A stretch of 64,000 nt of DNA from Cupriavidus sp. YR651 (GTDB lineage: Bacteria; Pseudomonadota; Gammaproteobacteria; Burkholderiales; Burkholderiaceae): the NCBI RefSeq assembly GCF_900101625.1, contig NZ_FMYZ01000003.1, forward strand, positions 434,001-498,000, written 5' to 3'. The notes under the pieces were generated by a model, which searched no databases, was not told the DNA's origin, and saw only the letters and a program-made list of their open reading frames with translations. The position numbers and the translations under genes are program-made. Position 1 is the stretch's first letter; every line of letters begins with the position of its first letter. Shown here piece by piece: positions 1-8,607 of this stretch.

Positions 1-996
1 GGTGGCGCGGGCTCGCTGCTGGCCGCGTGCTCGCGCGACGACAAGCCCGCCACCCCCAAGGCCGCTGCCGGGGCCCCGGCTGTCATCAGCAAGGCAGGCG
101 ACAAGGTCAGCTTCCGCTATCCGGACAATCCCACGTTCGACCTCGTCTACCTGGCCGACCAGCTCGGGTACTTCGAGGGCACCAACACGCGGCCCAACTA
201 CATCGGCAAGGTGGCAGCGCCGCAGATCATTCCGCTGGTGGGGACCGGCGAGATCGATTTCGGCTCGCGCATGGTGCCGCTGGTGATCTCCGCCGTGGCG
301 AGCGGCTCCGATATCAAGGTGGTGGCCGCCGGCAACAAGACGCTCGAAAACGCGCCGCACATGAAGTACTTCGTGCGCAAGGCCTCGGGCATCCAGGCGC
401 CGAAGGACCTCGAGGGAAAGACCATCGGCATCAACAGCTTCGGCGCCTGCGCGGAGTTCGTCACCAAGACCTTCCTGCGCCAGAATGGCGTCGACGTCAA
501 CAAGATCAACTTCGTCGTGATTCCGGACGACCAGGCCGAGCAGACCCTGGCCACCGGCAACACCGACATGGCCATCATCCATGCCCCGTTCTCGGGGCGC
601 GCCGACCATGCCGACAAGCTCGTGCGGCTGTGGAGCGACTTCGACCTCGACGGTGGCCTCGGCGGCATGCAGCCCTATAGCGCCCACGGCAAGTTCATCC
701 GCGAGCATCCGGAATCGGTGCGCGACGTGGTGACGGCGCTGGCCAAGGCCGCCAACTGGGTCAATGCGAATCCCGAGGACGCGCGCCAGTTGGTGTCCAG
801 GCGCATCAACCTGCAGCTCGAATTCGTGGACCGTTACGCGTATGTCGACAACCTCGTGGTCACCGAGCCGCCGATCCAGTACTACATCGACGTGCTGGAA
901 GCCGAGGGCAAGCTGGCCAAGGGCAAGGTCGCGGCGAAGGATATCTACACCAACGCCTTCAATCCGTACGCCGGGCAAGCGCCCGCAAAGGCGTGA
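1..996 (+). CDS. ABC transporter substrate-binding lipoprotein, NitT/TauT (SsuA-like) type, 5' partial
   Basis: The reading frame is open from the first base, so the true start lies upstream; 331 residues are visible. The visible start ends in a lipobox (Leu-Ala-Ala-Cys, Cys at visible residue 10), so the mature protein should be an outer-leaflet lipoprotein facing the periplasm. The body reads as a NitT/TauT/SsuA-type receptor (for example residues 35-90 with FDLVYLADQLGYFEG, then GTGEIDFGSRM). Such receptors bind alkanesulfonates, taurine, nitrate or pyrimidine precursors. The ATPase gene starts 7 nt downstream and the permease overlaps that, so this is the receptor of the same importer. 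The substrate cannot be told from sequence; the sulfur-acquisition genes that follow make an organosulfur compound the best guess. Confidence 0.9.
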   Translation, partial: GGAGSLLAACSRDDKPATPKAAAGAPAVISKAGDKVSFRYPDNPTFDLVYLADQLGYFEGTNTRPNYIGKVAAPQIIPLVGTGEIDFGSRMVPLVISAVASGSDIKVVAAGNKTLENAPHMKYFVRKASGIQAPKDLEGKTIGINSFGACAEFVTKTFLRQNGVDVNKINFVVIPDDQAEQTLATGNTDMAIIHAPFSGRADHADKLVRLWSDFDLDGGLGGMQPYSAHGKFIREHPESVRDVVTALAKAANWVNANPEDARQLVSRRINLQLEFVDRYAYVDNLVVTEPPIQYYIDVLEAEGKLAKGKVAAKDIYTNAFNPYAGQAPAKA

Positions 997-1003
997 CCCC
1001 ATC

Positions 1004-1879
1004 ATGAGGCACAAGATCGATGCCCGTGGCGTGCGCATGGACTACGCCGTGCGCAACGAGGCGGGGCGCAGCGAGAACGTTGCGGTGCTCAAGGACTTCG
1101 ACCTGCAGATCCGCGACGGCGAATTCATCTCCATCCTCGGGCCTTCAGGCTGCGGAAAATCGACGTTCCTGAGCATCCTTGCCGGCCTGACGGCGCGTAC
1201 CGGTGGCGACATCGCCATCGATGGCAAGCCGCTGCAGGGCATCAATCCGGCACAGGGCGTGGTGTTCCAGGGCTATGCGCTGTTCCCCTGGCGCACGGTG
1301 CTCGAGAACATCGAGGTCGGGCTCGAGATCCGTGGCGTGGGGCGCGCCGAGCGCCGCCGCATTGCCGGCGAATACCTTGAACTGGTGGGCCTCGAAGGCT
1401 TCGGCCAGCGGTTCCCGCATGAGATCTCGGGTGGCATGAAGCAGCGCGTGGCGATTGCGCGCTCGCTGGCGTACAAGCCGGAAGTGCTGCTGATGGATGA
1501 GCCGTTCGCCGCGCTGGATGCACAGACGCGCGAGATCCTGCAGGGCGAGCTGCTGCGTATCTGGGAGCAGACGCGCAAGACCATCGTCTTCATCACGCAC
1601 AGCATCGACGAGGCGATCTTCCTGTCAGACCGGATCGCCGTCATGACGCGCCGGCCGGGTACGGTCAAGGCCATCCTCGACGTGCCGCTGGCGCGTCCGC
1701 GTGCGGCCGAGTTGCGCAACGCCGAGGCGTTCGTCAGGCTGCGCCAGAAGGCGTGGGACGTGCTCAAGGACGAAGTGCAATTCACTAATCCAGTCACGGT
1801 GCCGCGCCCGCTTGGCGCCACCGCCAATCCCGGCGAACGTGCCACGGCCGAACCCGCCATCGCCAGGGTTGCATCATGA
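1004..1879 (+). CDS. ABC transporter ATP-binding protein, NitT/TauT type
   Basis: A 291-residue cytoplasmic ATPase that powers the importer formed with the genes on either side. It shows Walker A GPSGCGKST (residues 46-54), a Q-loop near residue 89, signature SGGMKQR (142-148) and Walker B LLMDEP (162-167), followed by the switch histidine in FITHS. The length is a little over the usual 255-270 of SsuB/TauB because of a C-terminal tail of about 30 residues rich in Pro and Ala. The ATG at 1004 is chosen because it sits 7 nt after the receptor stop; the frame is open further upstream but that part overlaps the receptor gene. Its stop overlaps the permease start by 4 nt (ATGA), implying translational coupling. 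Confidence 0.93.
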   Translation: MRHKIDARGVRMDYAVRNEAGRSENVAVLKDFDLQIRDGEFISILGPSGCGKSTFLSILAGLTARTGGDIAIDGKPLQGINPAQGVVFQGYALFPWRTVLENIEVGLEIRGVGRAERRRIAGEYLELVGLEGFGQRFPHEISGGMKQRVAIARSLAYKPEVLLMDEPFAALDAQTREILQGELLRIWEQTRKTIVFITHSIDEAIFLSDRIAVMTRRPGTVKAILDVPLARPRAAELRNAEAFVRLRQKAWDVLKDEVQFTNPVTVPRPLGATANPGERATAEPAIARVAS

Positions 1880-2649
1880 ACGGCAAGACGACGGAACGCG
1901 CGCTCGGCGTACTGGGCATCATCGGTTTTTTGTTGCTATGGGAGCTTGTGCCACGGCTTGGCATCGTCAGCGAAGCCTATCTGAGCCCGCCATCGCAGGT
2001 GCTGGCGACGATCTGGCAGCTGGTGAGCAGCGGGGCGCTATGGAAGCACCTGGCCGCGAGCTTGCAGCGCTCGCTATGGGGATTGCTGTCGGCCATTGCG
2101 CTGGGTGTGGTGCTGGGCCTGTTGATGGGCTGGTTCAGCCGGTTCGAGGCCATCGTCGATCCGATCCTGCAGTTGTTCCGGCAGACGTCCGCGTTCGCGC
2201 TGTTCCCGGTGTTCATCCTGTTCCTGGGCATCGGCGAGATGTCGAAGGTGGCGATCATCTTCTGGGCGTCGTTCTGGCCGGTGCTGCTGAGCACCATCGG
2301 TGGCGTCAAGCAGGTGGATCGTCTGCTGATCGATTCGGCACGCTCGATGGGGGCGTCGCGCCTGTTCGTGTTCCGCAAGGTGGTGCTGCCGGCGGCGTCG
2401 CCGTCGATCTTCACTGGAGTGCGGCTGGCAGGCACGTATTGCATCACGGCGCTGGTGGCGGCCGAAATGATCGGCGCGCACTCGGGGCTCGGCTTCCTGA
2501 CGCTCAACGCCCAGGAGGTGTTCCAGATTCCGACGATGTACGCGGGCATCCTGCTTCTGGCACTGCTGGGGTTGGTCCTCAATTATGGTCTGGCGATGGT
2601 TGAGCGGCGGCTGACGCGGTGGCGCAAGGGGTTGACGCTCAATGGCTGA
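1876..2649 (+). CDS. ABC transporter permease, NitT/TauT type
   Basis: A 257-residue inner-membrane permease with about six hydrophobic segments, the usual size for SsuC/TauC. The cytoplasmic EAA loop that docks on the ATPase is visible around residues 155-178 (SARSMGASRLFVFRKVVLP). It overlaps the ATPase gene by 4 nt upstream and the next gene by 8 nt downstream, so all four genes look co-transcribed and co-translated. The family transports sulfonates, taurine, nitrate or related anions; nothing here fixes the substrate. Confidence 0.92.
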   Translation: MNGKTTERALGVLGIIGFLLLWELVPRLGIVSEAYLSPPSQVLATIWQLVSSGALWKHLAASLQRSLWGLLSAIALGVVLGLLMGWFSRFEAIVDPILQLFRQTSAFALFPVFILFLGIGEMSKVAIIFWASFWPVLLSTIGGVKQVDRLLIDSARSMGASRLFVFRKVVLPAASPSIFTGVRLAGTYCITALVAAEMIGAHSGLGFLTLNAQEVFQIPTMYAGILLLALLGLVLNYGLAMVERRLTRWRKGLTLNG

Positions 2650-3625
2650 GGTCGCGCCCGACTTGCCGCTGGCGCCCGCGCGCGCGGCGGTGCGCCCGGT
2701 TCATGGCTTCTGGCTGGCGGCCTGGCTCGTGCTGGCGGCTGTTCTGCTGGTGGCCGTGACCGCGCCGCGCTGGCTCGAGCGCATGCCGCACGTGCCCGAG
2801 CGCTTGCCCCCCGCAGTGCAAGACTGGTTGCGGCATCTGCAGCGCGATCCCGACTGGGCAGCCATGCCGCGCGGGCCCTTGCTCGATGCCGTGAAGCGGA
2901 ACGGCGAGCTGGTGGTCGTCGTGCGGCAGTACGCGCGTCCATCGCCGCCGAACCGGCCCACGCCGCCGGAACCCGATGCGTTCGACGTATCGCTTGGGCG
3001 CTACATCGCCGACCGGCTGCAGGTGCGCCTGCGTGTTGTGGCGACGTCAATGGCGACCTCGGTGGCATCCCCAGTCGCGCCCGGTGGCGGCTTGCCCGGC
3101 GTGGATATGGGGGTGGCCGGCGCGTTGGAGGCCGGCGCGCCGACTGTTCAGACCGCATATACCGGAGGCGCCGGCGCGTTGCTCGTGCTGCAAGGCAGCG
3201 CCTACCGTCATCCGAACGACCTGAATCGGCGCGAAGTCTGCGTGGGGCAGGGCAGCCCATATGCCCATACGCTGACGCACAGCGTCGGCGCGATATCCAG
3301 GGTCTACCCATCGTCGATCCGTGCCATCGCCGCGTTCATGGCGGGCGAATGCCAGGCGCTGGCGGAAGACCAACTGGTGGTGTCGAGGCTTCTGGGCTTG
3401 CCGGAATGGCGCTTCTATCGAAAGCTCGATGCGCAAGTGGCACCGGATAACGACCGCGCGCAGTTGGCGATTCGCCTCGACGATCCGCAATCGGCCGCAT
3501 GGATCGATCGCGCGGTGCGCCATTGGAAGCTGGATGGTGCCTTCGCCGCCGCACGCGAGCGGCGTGCAGGAGATATCGCCTACGAGGCGAGCCAGCTGGG
3601 CGATGGTCTGGTCTGTCACTCCTGA
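2642..3625 (+). CDS. membrane-anchored periplasmic solute-binding-like protein
   Basis: A 327-residue protein with a Pro/Ala-rich N-terminus, one strong membrane segment (about residues 23-42, HGFWLAAWLVLAAVLLVAV) and no clear cleavage site. The rest resembles a type II periplasmic binding fold: RNGELVVVVRQYAR near residue 80 corresponds to the first strand of SBP_bac_3 proteins, and DVSLGRYIADRLQVRLRVV to the first helix-strand pair. It overlaps the permease by 8 nt, so it belongs to the importer operon. It could be a second tethered receptor or a sensor for the same ligand. I cannot name a ligand, and the fold is inferred from short motifs only. Confidence 0.7.
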   Translation: MAEVAPDLPLAPARAAVRPVHGFWLAAWLVLAAVLLVAVTAPRWLERMPHVPERLPPAVQDWLRHLQRDPDWAAMPRGPLLDAVKRNGELVVVVRQYARPSPPNRPTPPEPDAFDVSLGRYIADRLQVRLRVVATSMATSVASPVAPGGGLPGVDMGVAGALEAGAPTVQTAYTGGAGALLVLQGSAYRHPNDLNRREVCVGQGSPYAHTLTHSVGAISRVYPSSIRAIAAFMAGECQALAEDQLVVSRLLGLPEWRFYRKLDAQVAPDNDRAQLAIRLDDPQSAAWIDRAVRHWKLDGAFAAARERRAGDIAYEASQLGDGLVCHS

Positions 3626-3744
3626 CGGTCGCATTCGCAGCGGCCGCCGCTCGCATCGCGCGGCGGGTAGAGCGGATAGCGTAGTGCCGCGTAGACCAGC
3701 AAGACCACGCCGATGGCGGTGATCCAGTCGAGAAGATCCTTCAT
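3616..3744 (-). CDS. small predicted membrane protein (42 aa)
   Basis: A short frame on the strand opposite the importer operon, overlapping its end tail-to-tail by 10 nt. It starts with ATG after a GGAGA ribosome-binding site 6 nt away; another in-frame ATG lies 6 nt upstream but would sit against that site. The product has one membrane segment (about residues 7-23, WITAIGVVLLVYAALRY), then a short hydrophilic tail with two Cys (CEC). Membrane topology, ribosome site and clean stop support a real single-pass small protein; there is no family I recognise. The start and even expression are uncertain. Confidence 0.5.
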   Translation of the reverse strand: MKDLLDWITAIGVVLLVYAALRYPLYPPRDASGGRCECDRQE

Positions 3745-3885
3745 GGGCATTCTCCGTGTGGGTCACGCCGATAGTAGGGATTGGTGGCCGCGCGGGGAAT
3801 GAAGGAGATCGGCTATCGATATATGGTCGCCGCTGCCTAAGCATCTACGGAAAAATTCGTCGTGAAGGCCACGGGCGCCATGCTC

Positions 3886-3908
3886 CAATGGATTTTTGAT
3901 TTCCATTG
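3886..3908. promoter_or_regulatory. inverted repeat just upstream of the first SfnB-like gene
   Basis: CAATGGA and TCCATTG form a perfect 7-bp inverted repeat around a 9-nt T-rich spacer, ending 9 nt before the ATG at 3918. The position would let a bound regulator or an RNA hairpin affect expression of the sulfur-acquisition genes. The function is inferred from symmetry and position only. Confidence 0.35.
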
Positions 3909-3917
3909 CGCTTCGCC

Positions 3918-5159
3918 ATGACGAACCTCTCAGAACTGCACGCGCTGCAGCGCCCGACGCGTGGCACACCGGTGCGGCGTATCCGTGATGATGCCGAGGC
4001 CATCGCCGTTGCTCATGCACTGGCTGCCGATTTTGCGGAAGGCGCCGCGCGGCGCGACCGCGAACGCATCCTGCCGTGGGATGAGCTCGACCGCTGGTCC
4101 GCCAGCGGGCTCGGTGCCATTACCGTGCCGCATGAATTTGGCGGGCCCGACGTCTCCTACGCCACGCTGGCCGAGGTCTTCGCGATCCTCTGCGCCGCCG
4201 ATTCCTCGCTCGGTCAGATTCCGCAAAATCACTTTGGTCTGCTTGGCGTCTTGCGCGAGATCGGAACCCTGGCCCAGAAACGGCGCTACTACGCCGAGGT
4301 ACTGGCCGGCCAGCGGCTCGGCAACGCGGGGCCGGAGCGCCGGTCGGCGACCAGCCAGACGGTCCTGCAATCGGGTACGCGGCTGCGGCAAACAGATCAG
4401 GGCTTGCGCCTGAACGGCAAGCGCTTTTATTCCACCGGTGCGCTGTTTGCGCATCGCGTGCCGGTACGCGCGCTGGACGACCACGATCGCGCCGTGCAGG
4501 TCTGGGTGCCGCGCGATGCGGCGGGCCTGACCGTGAACGACGACTGGTCCGCATTCGGGCAACGCACCACGGCGAGCGGCACGGTGGTTTTCGACCACGT
4601 CGCGGTTTCCGAGGACGACGTGTTGCCAGTCTGGCAACTGGCGGAGCGGCCGGGTCTCTTCGGGCCGACGTCGCAGCTGATCCAGGCCGCCATCGACCAA
4701 GGCATCGCACAGGCCGCGTTCGACGATGCGATCGCCTTCGTGCGTGCCTACGCACGGCCGTGGATCGATGCCAAGGTCGAGCACGCCACAGACGACCCCT
4801 ATCTGATCGGCGATGTTGGCCGGCTCGCCGTCGACCTCCATGCCGCGCGGGAAGTGCTGCTGGAGGCCGGCCGCACGCTCGACCATATTGCGGCGCAAAC
4901 GGTGACTGCCGAACTCAGTGCGCAGGCATCCGTCGCCGTCGCCGAGGTGAAGGTGCTGACCACGGAGGTCGCGCTCGCCGCCAGCGAGAAGTTGTTCGAA
5001 CTGGCGGGCTCCTCGGCCACGCGTGCCAGGCACAACCTCGACCGCCACTGGCGCAATGCCCGCACGCACACCCTGCATGATCCGGTGCGCTGGAAGCTTC
5101 ACCTGATTGGCAATTACCACCTTAACGGCGTACTGCCCGCACGGCATTCCTGGAACTGA
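3918..5159 (+). CDS. SfnB-family acyl-CoA-dehydrogenase-like flavoprotein
   Basis: A 413-residue member of the acyl-CoA dehydrogenase fold, closest in pattern to SfnB-type sulfur-acquisition oxidoreductases: RIRDDAEAIAVAHALA near the N-terminus, the SLGQIPQNHFGLLG stretch in the N-terminal helical domain, and the C-terminal RNARTHTLHDPVRWK block. Family members work with FMN-dependent monooxygenases in using sulfones, sulfonates and other organosulfur compounds when sulfate is short. ATG at 3918 is preferred over a TTG 12 nt upstream. A paralog starts 2 nt after the stop, then a monooxygenase, so this is the first gene of a sulfur-source operon. Compared with the paralog, the segment around residues 140-155 is different, perhaps reflecting another substrate. 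Confidence 0.85.
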   Translation: MTNLSELHALQRPTRGTPVRRIRDDAEAIAVAHALAADFAEGAARRDRERILPWDELDRWSASGLGAITVPHEFGGPDVSYATLAEVFAILCAADSSLGQIPQNHFGLLGVLREIGTLAQKRRYYAEVLAGQRLGNAGPERRSATSQTVLQSGTRLRQTDQGLRLNGKRFYSTGALFAHRVPVRALDDHDRAVQVWVPRDAAGLTVNDDWSAFGQRTTASGTVVFDHVAVSEDDVLPVWQLAERPGLFGPTSQLIQAAIDQGIAQAAFDDAIAFVRAYARPWIDAKVEHATDDPYLIGDVGRLAVDLHAAREVLLEAGRTLDHIAAQTVTAELSAQASVAVAEVKVLTTEVALAASEKLFELAGSSATRARHNLDRHWRNARTHTLHDPVRWKLHLIGNYHLNGVLPARHSWN

Positions 5160-5160
5160 C

Positions 5161-6420
5161 ATGACCTTGTTGCAGACCCCTCCGCCCGCCCCAGACCATC
5201 CCGACAGCCGTCCCGGGCCGGCCGCGCCGCCACCGCGCGCGCACCGCATTCGCGACGATGCCGAGGCCATTGCCGCCGCACAATTGCTGGCGGAACGCTT
5301 TGCGCCCGAGGCGGCGCTGCGCGACCGCGAACGGCGCCTGCCGTGGAGCGAGCTTGACGCGTTGAGCGCAAGCGGACTGCTGGGCATCACCGTGCCGCGC
5401 GAGTTTGGCGGCGCGGGCGTGTCCAGCGGCACGCTGGCGGAAGTGATCGCGATCCTGGCCGCGGCGGACGGATCGCTCGGGCAGATCCCGCAGAACCACT
5501 ACTACGCGCTGGAGGTGTTGCGCGTTGGTGGCGTCGCGGCGCAGCAGCGTGCGTTCTACGATCTGGCACTTGCCGGCGAGCGCTTCGGCAATGCGCTGGC
5601 CGAGATCGGCCACAAGGATTTCAAGCGCCGTACGCGGCTGACGCCTGACGGCGATGGCTTCCGCCTCGACGGCAACAAGTTCTACTGCACGGGCGCCATC
5701 TTCGCGCACCGTATTCCGACGCTCGTGGTCGCGGAGGAAGACGGGCGCGAGGTGACCTACATCGCCATCGTGCCGCGCGACGCGGAGGGCATCACGATCA
5801 CTGACGACTGGGACGGATTCGGCCAGCGCGTCACGGGCAGCGGGTCCGTCACGTTCACCGATGTGCGCGTGAAGGCGGAATGGGTGATTCCATTCTCGGC
5901 GTCGTTCGAGACGCCGACCACGATTGGCCCGGTGGCGCAGCTGATGCACGCGGCCATCGACCTAGGCATCGGGCGCGGCGCGCTGGCGGCAACGCTGCCG
6001 TTTATCCGCGATCATGCGCGGCCGTGGGTGGACGCGAAGGTCGAGCGCGCGAGCGACGATCCGCTGACCGTCCACCACATCGGCGACGTCAAGGTACGGC
6101 TGCGCGCCGCGGAAGCGCTGGTGCGCCGTGCGGGACGCATTGTCGATGCAGCCCAGCTTCAGCCGGACGCACAGACCGTGGCGGCCGCATCGATCGCCGT
6201 GGCCGAAGCCCGCGCGGCGACGACCACCGCCTCGCTGCTGGCCGGCACGCGGCTGTTCGAACTGGGCGGCACCGCCTCCACGCTCGACGGCCTTGGCCTA
6301 GACCGCTTCTGGCGCAACGCGCGCACGCATACGCTGCACGACCCGGTGCGCTGGAAGTATCACGCGATCGGCAATTACTACCTGAACGACAAGCTGCCGG
6401 CCCGGCACGGAGCACTCTGA
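5161..6420 (+). CDS. SfnB-family flavoprotein, second paralog
   Basis: A 419-residue paralog of the preceding protein, with the same RIRDDAEAIAAAQLLA start, SLGQIPQNHYYALEVLR segment, FGNALAEIGHKD insertion typical of the family, and C-terminal RNARTHTLHDPVRWK. ATG 5161 lies 2 nt after the previous stop; an upstream in-frame extension would run into that gene. It ends one base into the next gene. Tandem SfnB copies probably arose by duplication and may each serve a different organosulfur substrate or form a mixed complex. The role in sulfur scavenging is inferred from family and context. Confidence 0.88.
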   Translation: MTLLQTPPPAPDHPDSRPGPAAPPPRAHRIRDDAEAIAAAQLLAERFAPEAALRDRERRLPWSELDALSASGLLGITVPREFGGAGVSSGTLAEVIAILAAADGSLGQIPQNHYYALEVLRVGGVAAQQRAFYDLALAGERFGNALAEIGHKDFKRRTRLTPDGDGFRLDGNKFYCTGAIFAHRIPTLVVAEEDGREVTYIAIVPRDAEGITITDDWDGFGQRVTGSGSVTFTDVRVKAEWVIPFSASFETPTTIGPVAQLMHAAIDLGIGRGALAATLPFIRDHARPWVDAKVERASDDPLTVHHIGDVKVRLRAAEALVRRAGRIVDAAQLQPDAQTVAAASIAVAEARAATTTASLLAGTRLFELGGTASTLDGLGLDRFWRNARTHTLHDPVRWKYHAIGNYYLNDKLPARHGAL

Positions 6421-7775
6421 TGGCGCGCAAGCAGATCCTGCTCAACGCATTCAACATGAACTGCGTCGGGCATATCAACCACGGACTGTGGACGCATCCG
6501 CGCGATCAGTCCACGCAATACAACACGCTCGAATACTGGGTCAGCCAGGCGCGCACACTGGAGCGCGGGCTGTTCGATGGACTGTTTATCGCCGACATCG
6601 TCGGGGTCTACGACATCTATCGTGGCGATGTCGATGTCACGCTGCGCGAGTCGATCCAGCTGCCCGTCAACGATCCGCTGCTGCTGGTGCCGGCGATGGC
6701 TGCCGCCACCACGCATCTCGGATTCGGCGTCACCGTCAACCTGACCTACGACGCGCCGTATCTGCTCGCACGCCGCTTTTCCACGCTCGACCACCTCACG
6801 CGCGGCCGCGTGGGCTGGAACATCGTGACCGGCTACCTGGACAGCGCCGCGCGGGCGATGGGGCTGGACAAGCAGATTGCGCATGACGAGCGCTACGAAC
6901 GCGCCGACGAATACCTCGATGTGCTCTACAAACTCTGGGAAGGAAACTGGGAGGAGGGCGCCGTGCTGCGCGACAAGGCCGCGCGCACATTCGCCGATCC
7001 GGCCCGGGTCCACAAGGTGGTGCATCACGGCCGCTATTACGACGTCGAGGGCTATCACCTGGCGGAGCCTTCGGCGCAACGCACGCCGGTGCTGTTCCAG
7101 GCCGGCAGCTCGGGGCGTGGTCAGCGCTTTGCCGCGCGCCACGCCGAGTGCGTGTTTATCTCGCCACCCGGCAAGGAGGCCGCCCGCAAGACCGTCAGCG
7201 CATTGCGGGAGCAACTGGTGGCAGCGGGCCGCAAGCCGGATGACGTCAAGGTGTTTGCCGGTGCGGCGGTGGTCACGGGGCGGACGGAGGCCGAAGCCCG
7301 CGCCCGGCACGCCGAATATCGCGACTATGCGAGCCGCGAGGCGGGGCTGGCGCACTTTGCCGCGAGCACCGGGGTGGACTTTGCGCGCTACGGGCTGGAT
7401 GAACCGGTCGACTACGGTGGCGGCAATGCCATCGAATCCGCGCAGCGCACCGCCGCACAGCACGGCTGGACGCGGCGCAAGCTGCTGGACCTGTTCGAGC
7501 TCGGCGGACGCTATCCCGCCATCGTTGGCGACCCGGCGCAGGTGGCCGACGAACTCGAATCCTGGATCGACGAGACCGGTATTGATGGCTTCAACCTCAG
7601 CCGCACCGTGATTCCGGAGAGCTACGAGGATTTCGTCGACCTGATCGTTCCCGAGTTACAGAATCGCGGCCGCTACAAGACCGCCTACGCGGACGGATCG
7701 CTGCGCCACAAGCTGTTTGGCGAAGGCGACCGATTGCCGGATCGCCACGCCGCCGCACAGTTCCGCCGTCCTTGA
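6420..7775 (+). CDS. LLM-class FMN-dependent monooxygenase, NtaA/SnaA/DszA family
   Basis: A 451-residue bacterial-luciferase-like monooxygenase. N-terminal features typical of the NtaA/SnaA/SoxA(DszA) group are clear: NAFNMNCVGHINHGLW, then DGLFIADIVGVYD, GRVGWNIVTGYLDSAARAMG, and the FQAGSSGRGQRFAARHAE block near residue 225. Such enzymes use reduced FMN from a separate reductase to cleave C-N or C-S bonds, for example nitrilotriacetate or dibenzothiophene sulfone. No flavin reductase gene is visible nearby. It overlaps the second SfnB gene by one base, so it is in the same operon and most likely desulfurises or opens an organosulfur compound. Confidence 0.9.
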   Translation: MARKQILLNAFNMNCVGHINHGLWTHPRDQSTQYNTLEYWVSQARTLERGLFDGLFIADIVGVYDIYRGDVDVTLRESIQLPVNDPLLLVPAMAAATTHLGFGVTVNLTYDAPYLLARRFSTLDHLTRGRVGWNIVTGYLDSAARAMGLDKQIAHDERYERADEYLDVLYKLWEGNWEEGAVLRDKAARTFADPARVHKVVHHGRYYDVEGYHLAEPSAQRTPVLFQAGSSGRGQRFAARHAECVFISPPGKEAARKTVSALREQLVAAGRKPDDVKVFAGAAVVTGRTEAEARARHAEYRDYASREAGLAHFAASTGVDFARYGLDEPVDYGGGNAIESAQRTAAQHGWTRRKLLDLFELGGRYPAIVGDPAQVADELESWIDETGIDGFNLSRTVIPESYEDFVDLIVPELQNRGRYKTAYADGSLRHKLFGEGDRLPDRHAAAQFRRP

Positions 7776-7797
7776 TCTTCATTTCCTGCCAATCATC

Positions 7798-8607
7798 ATG
7801 CTGAAATCTTCGCTGTTGCTTCCGCTTTTCGCCTCGTTCGTCATCGCCGCCCAGGCGCATGCGGTGCCCCTTACCATCGGTGTCACGCCGGGTTCGCTGG
7901 CCGACTCCGTCGAGGTGGCCGCCACCGAGGCCCGCAAGCAGGGCCTCGACGTCAAGGTAATCGAGTTCACCGACTGGACCACGCCCAACGTGGCGCTGGC
8001 CGCCGGCGATCTCGATCTCAACTACTTCCAGCATCAGGCGTTCCTCGACAATGCCATCAAGGAGCGCGGCTACAAGTTCCGCAGCGTGGCGCTGGGCGTG
8101 CTGCCGAACATCGGCCTCTACTCGACGCACATCAAGCGGTTCGAGGATCTCAAGGACGGCGCGCGCGTTGGCGTGGCCAACGATCCGGTCAACCAGGGGC
8201 GCGGGCTGCTGCTGTTGCAGAAGGCGGGCCTGATCAAGCTGCGCGATGGCGTGGGCGCGAAAGGCAGCATCAACGATATCGCCGCCAATCCGCGAAAGCT
8301 CAAATGGGTGGAGGTGGAGGGGCCGCAGCTGGTGCGCGCCCTCGATGACGTGGACCTCGCGCAGGGCTACCCGGCGCATTTCGTCAACGCGGGCAAGCCG
8401 CAGGTGGCGGGCGCGGGGCTGCTGTATTCGGGGGTCGATGACACCTACTTCGCGATTCGCTTCGTCACGCGCGAGGACAACGCCAACGACGCTAGGGTCG
8501 CCCGCTTCGTGAAGATCTATCAGGAGTCGCCGGCGGTGCGCAAGCAGCTCGGCACTTCCTTCGCCAACAATGACAAGCTCTACAGCCTGCCATGGCTGAA
8601 GCGCTGA
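7798..8607 (+). CDS. metQ: MetQ/NlpA-family ABC transporter substrate-binding protein
   Basis: A 269-residue periplasmic receptor. The N-terminal signal peptide (about residues 1-21, ending AQAHA) has no lipobox Cys, unlike many MetQ lipoproteins. The body is typical: LTIGVTPG, then [20 protein letters not shown] and [11 protein letters not shown], the signature of MetQ/NlpA proteins. It starts 22 nt after the monooxygenase and overlaps the ATPase gene by 16 nt. MetQ homologs bind methionine, but copies linked to SfnB and NtaA-type genes are often thought to take up other sulfur compounds, so the ligand here is uncertain. Confidence 0.88.
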   Translation: MLKSSLLLPLFASFVIAAQAHAVPLTIGVTPGSLADSVEVAATEARKQGLDVKVIEFTDWTTPNVALAAGDLDLNYFQHQAFLDNAIKERGYKFRSVALGVLPNIGLYSTHIKRFEDLKDGARVGVANDPVNQGRGLLLLQKAGLIKLRDGVGAKGSINDIAANPRKLKWVEVEGPQLVRALDDVDLAQGYPAHFVNAGKPQVAGAGLLYSGVDDTYFAIRFVTREDNANDARVARFVKIYQESPAVRKQLGTSFANNDKLYSLPWLKR

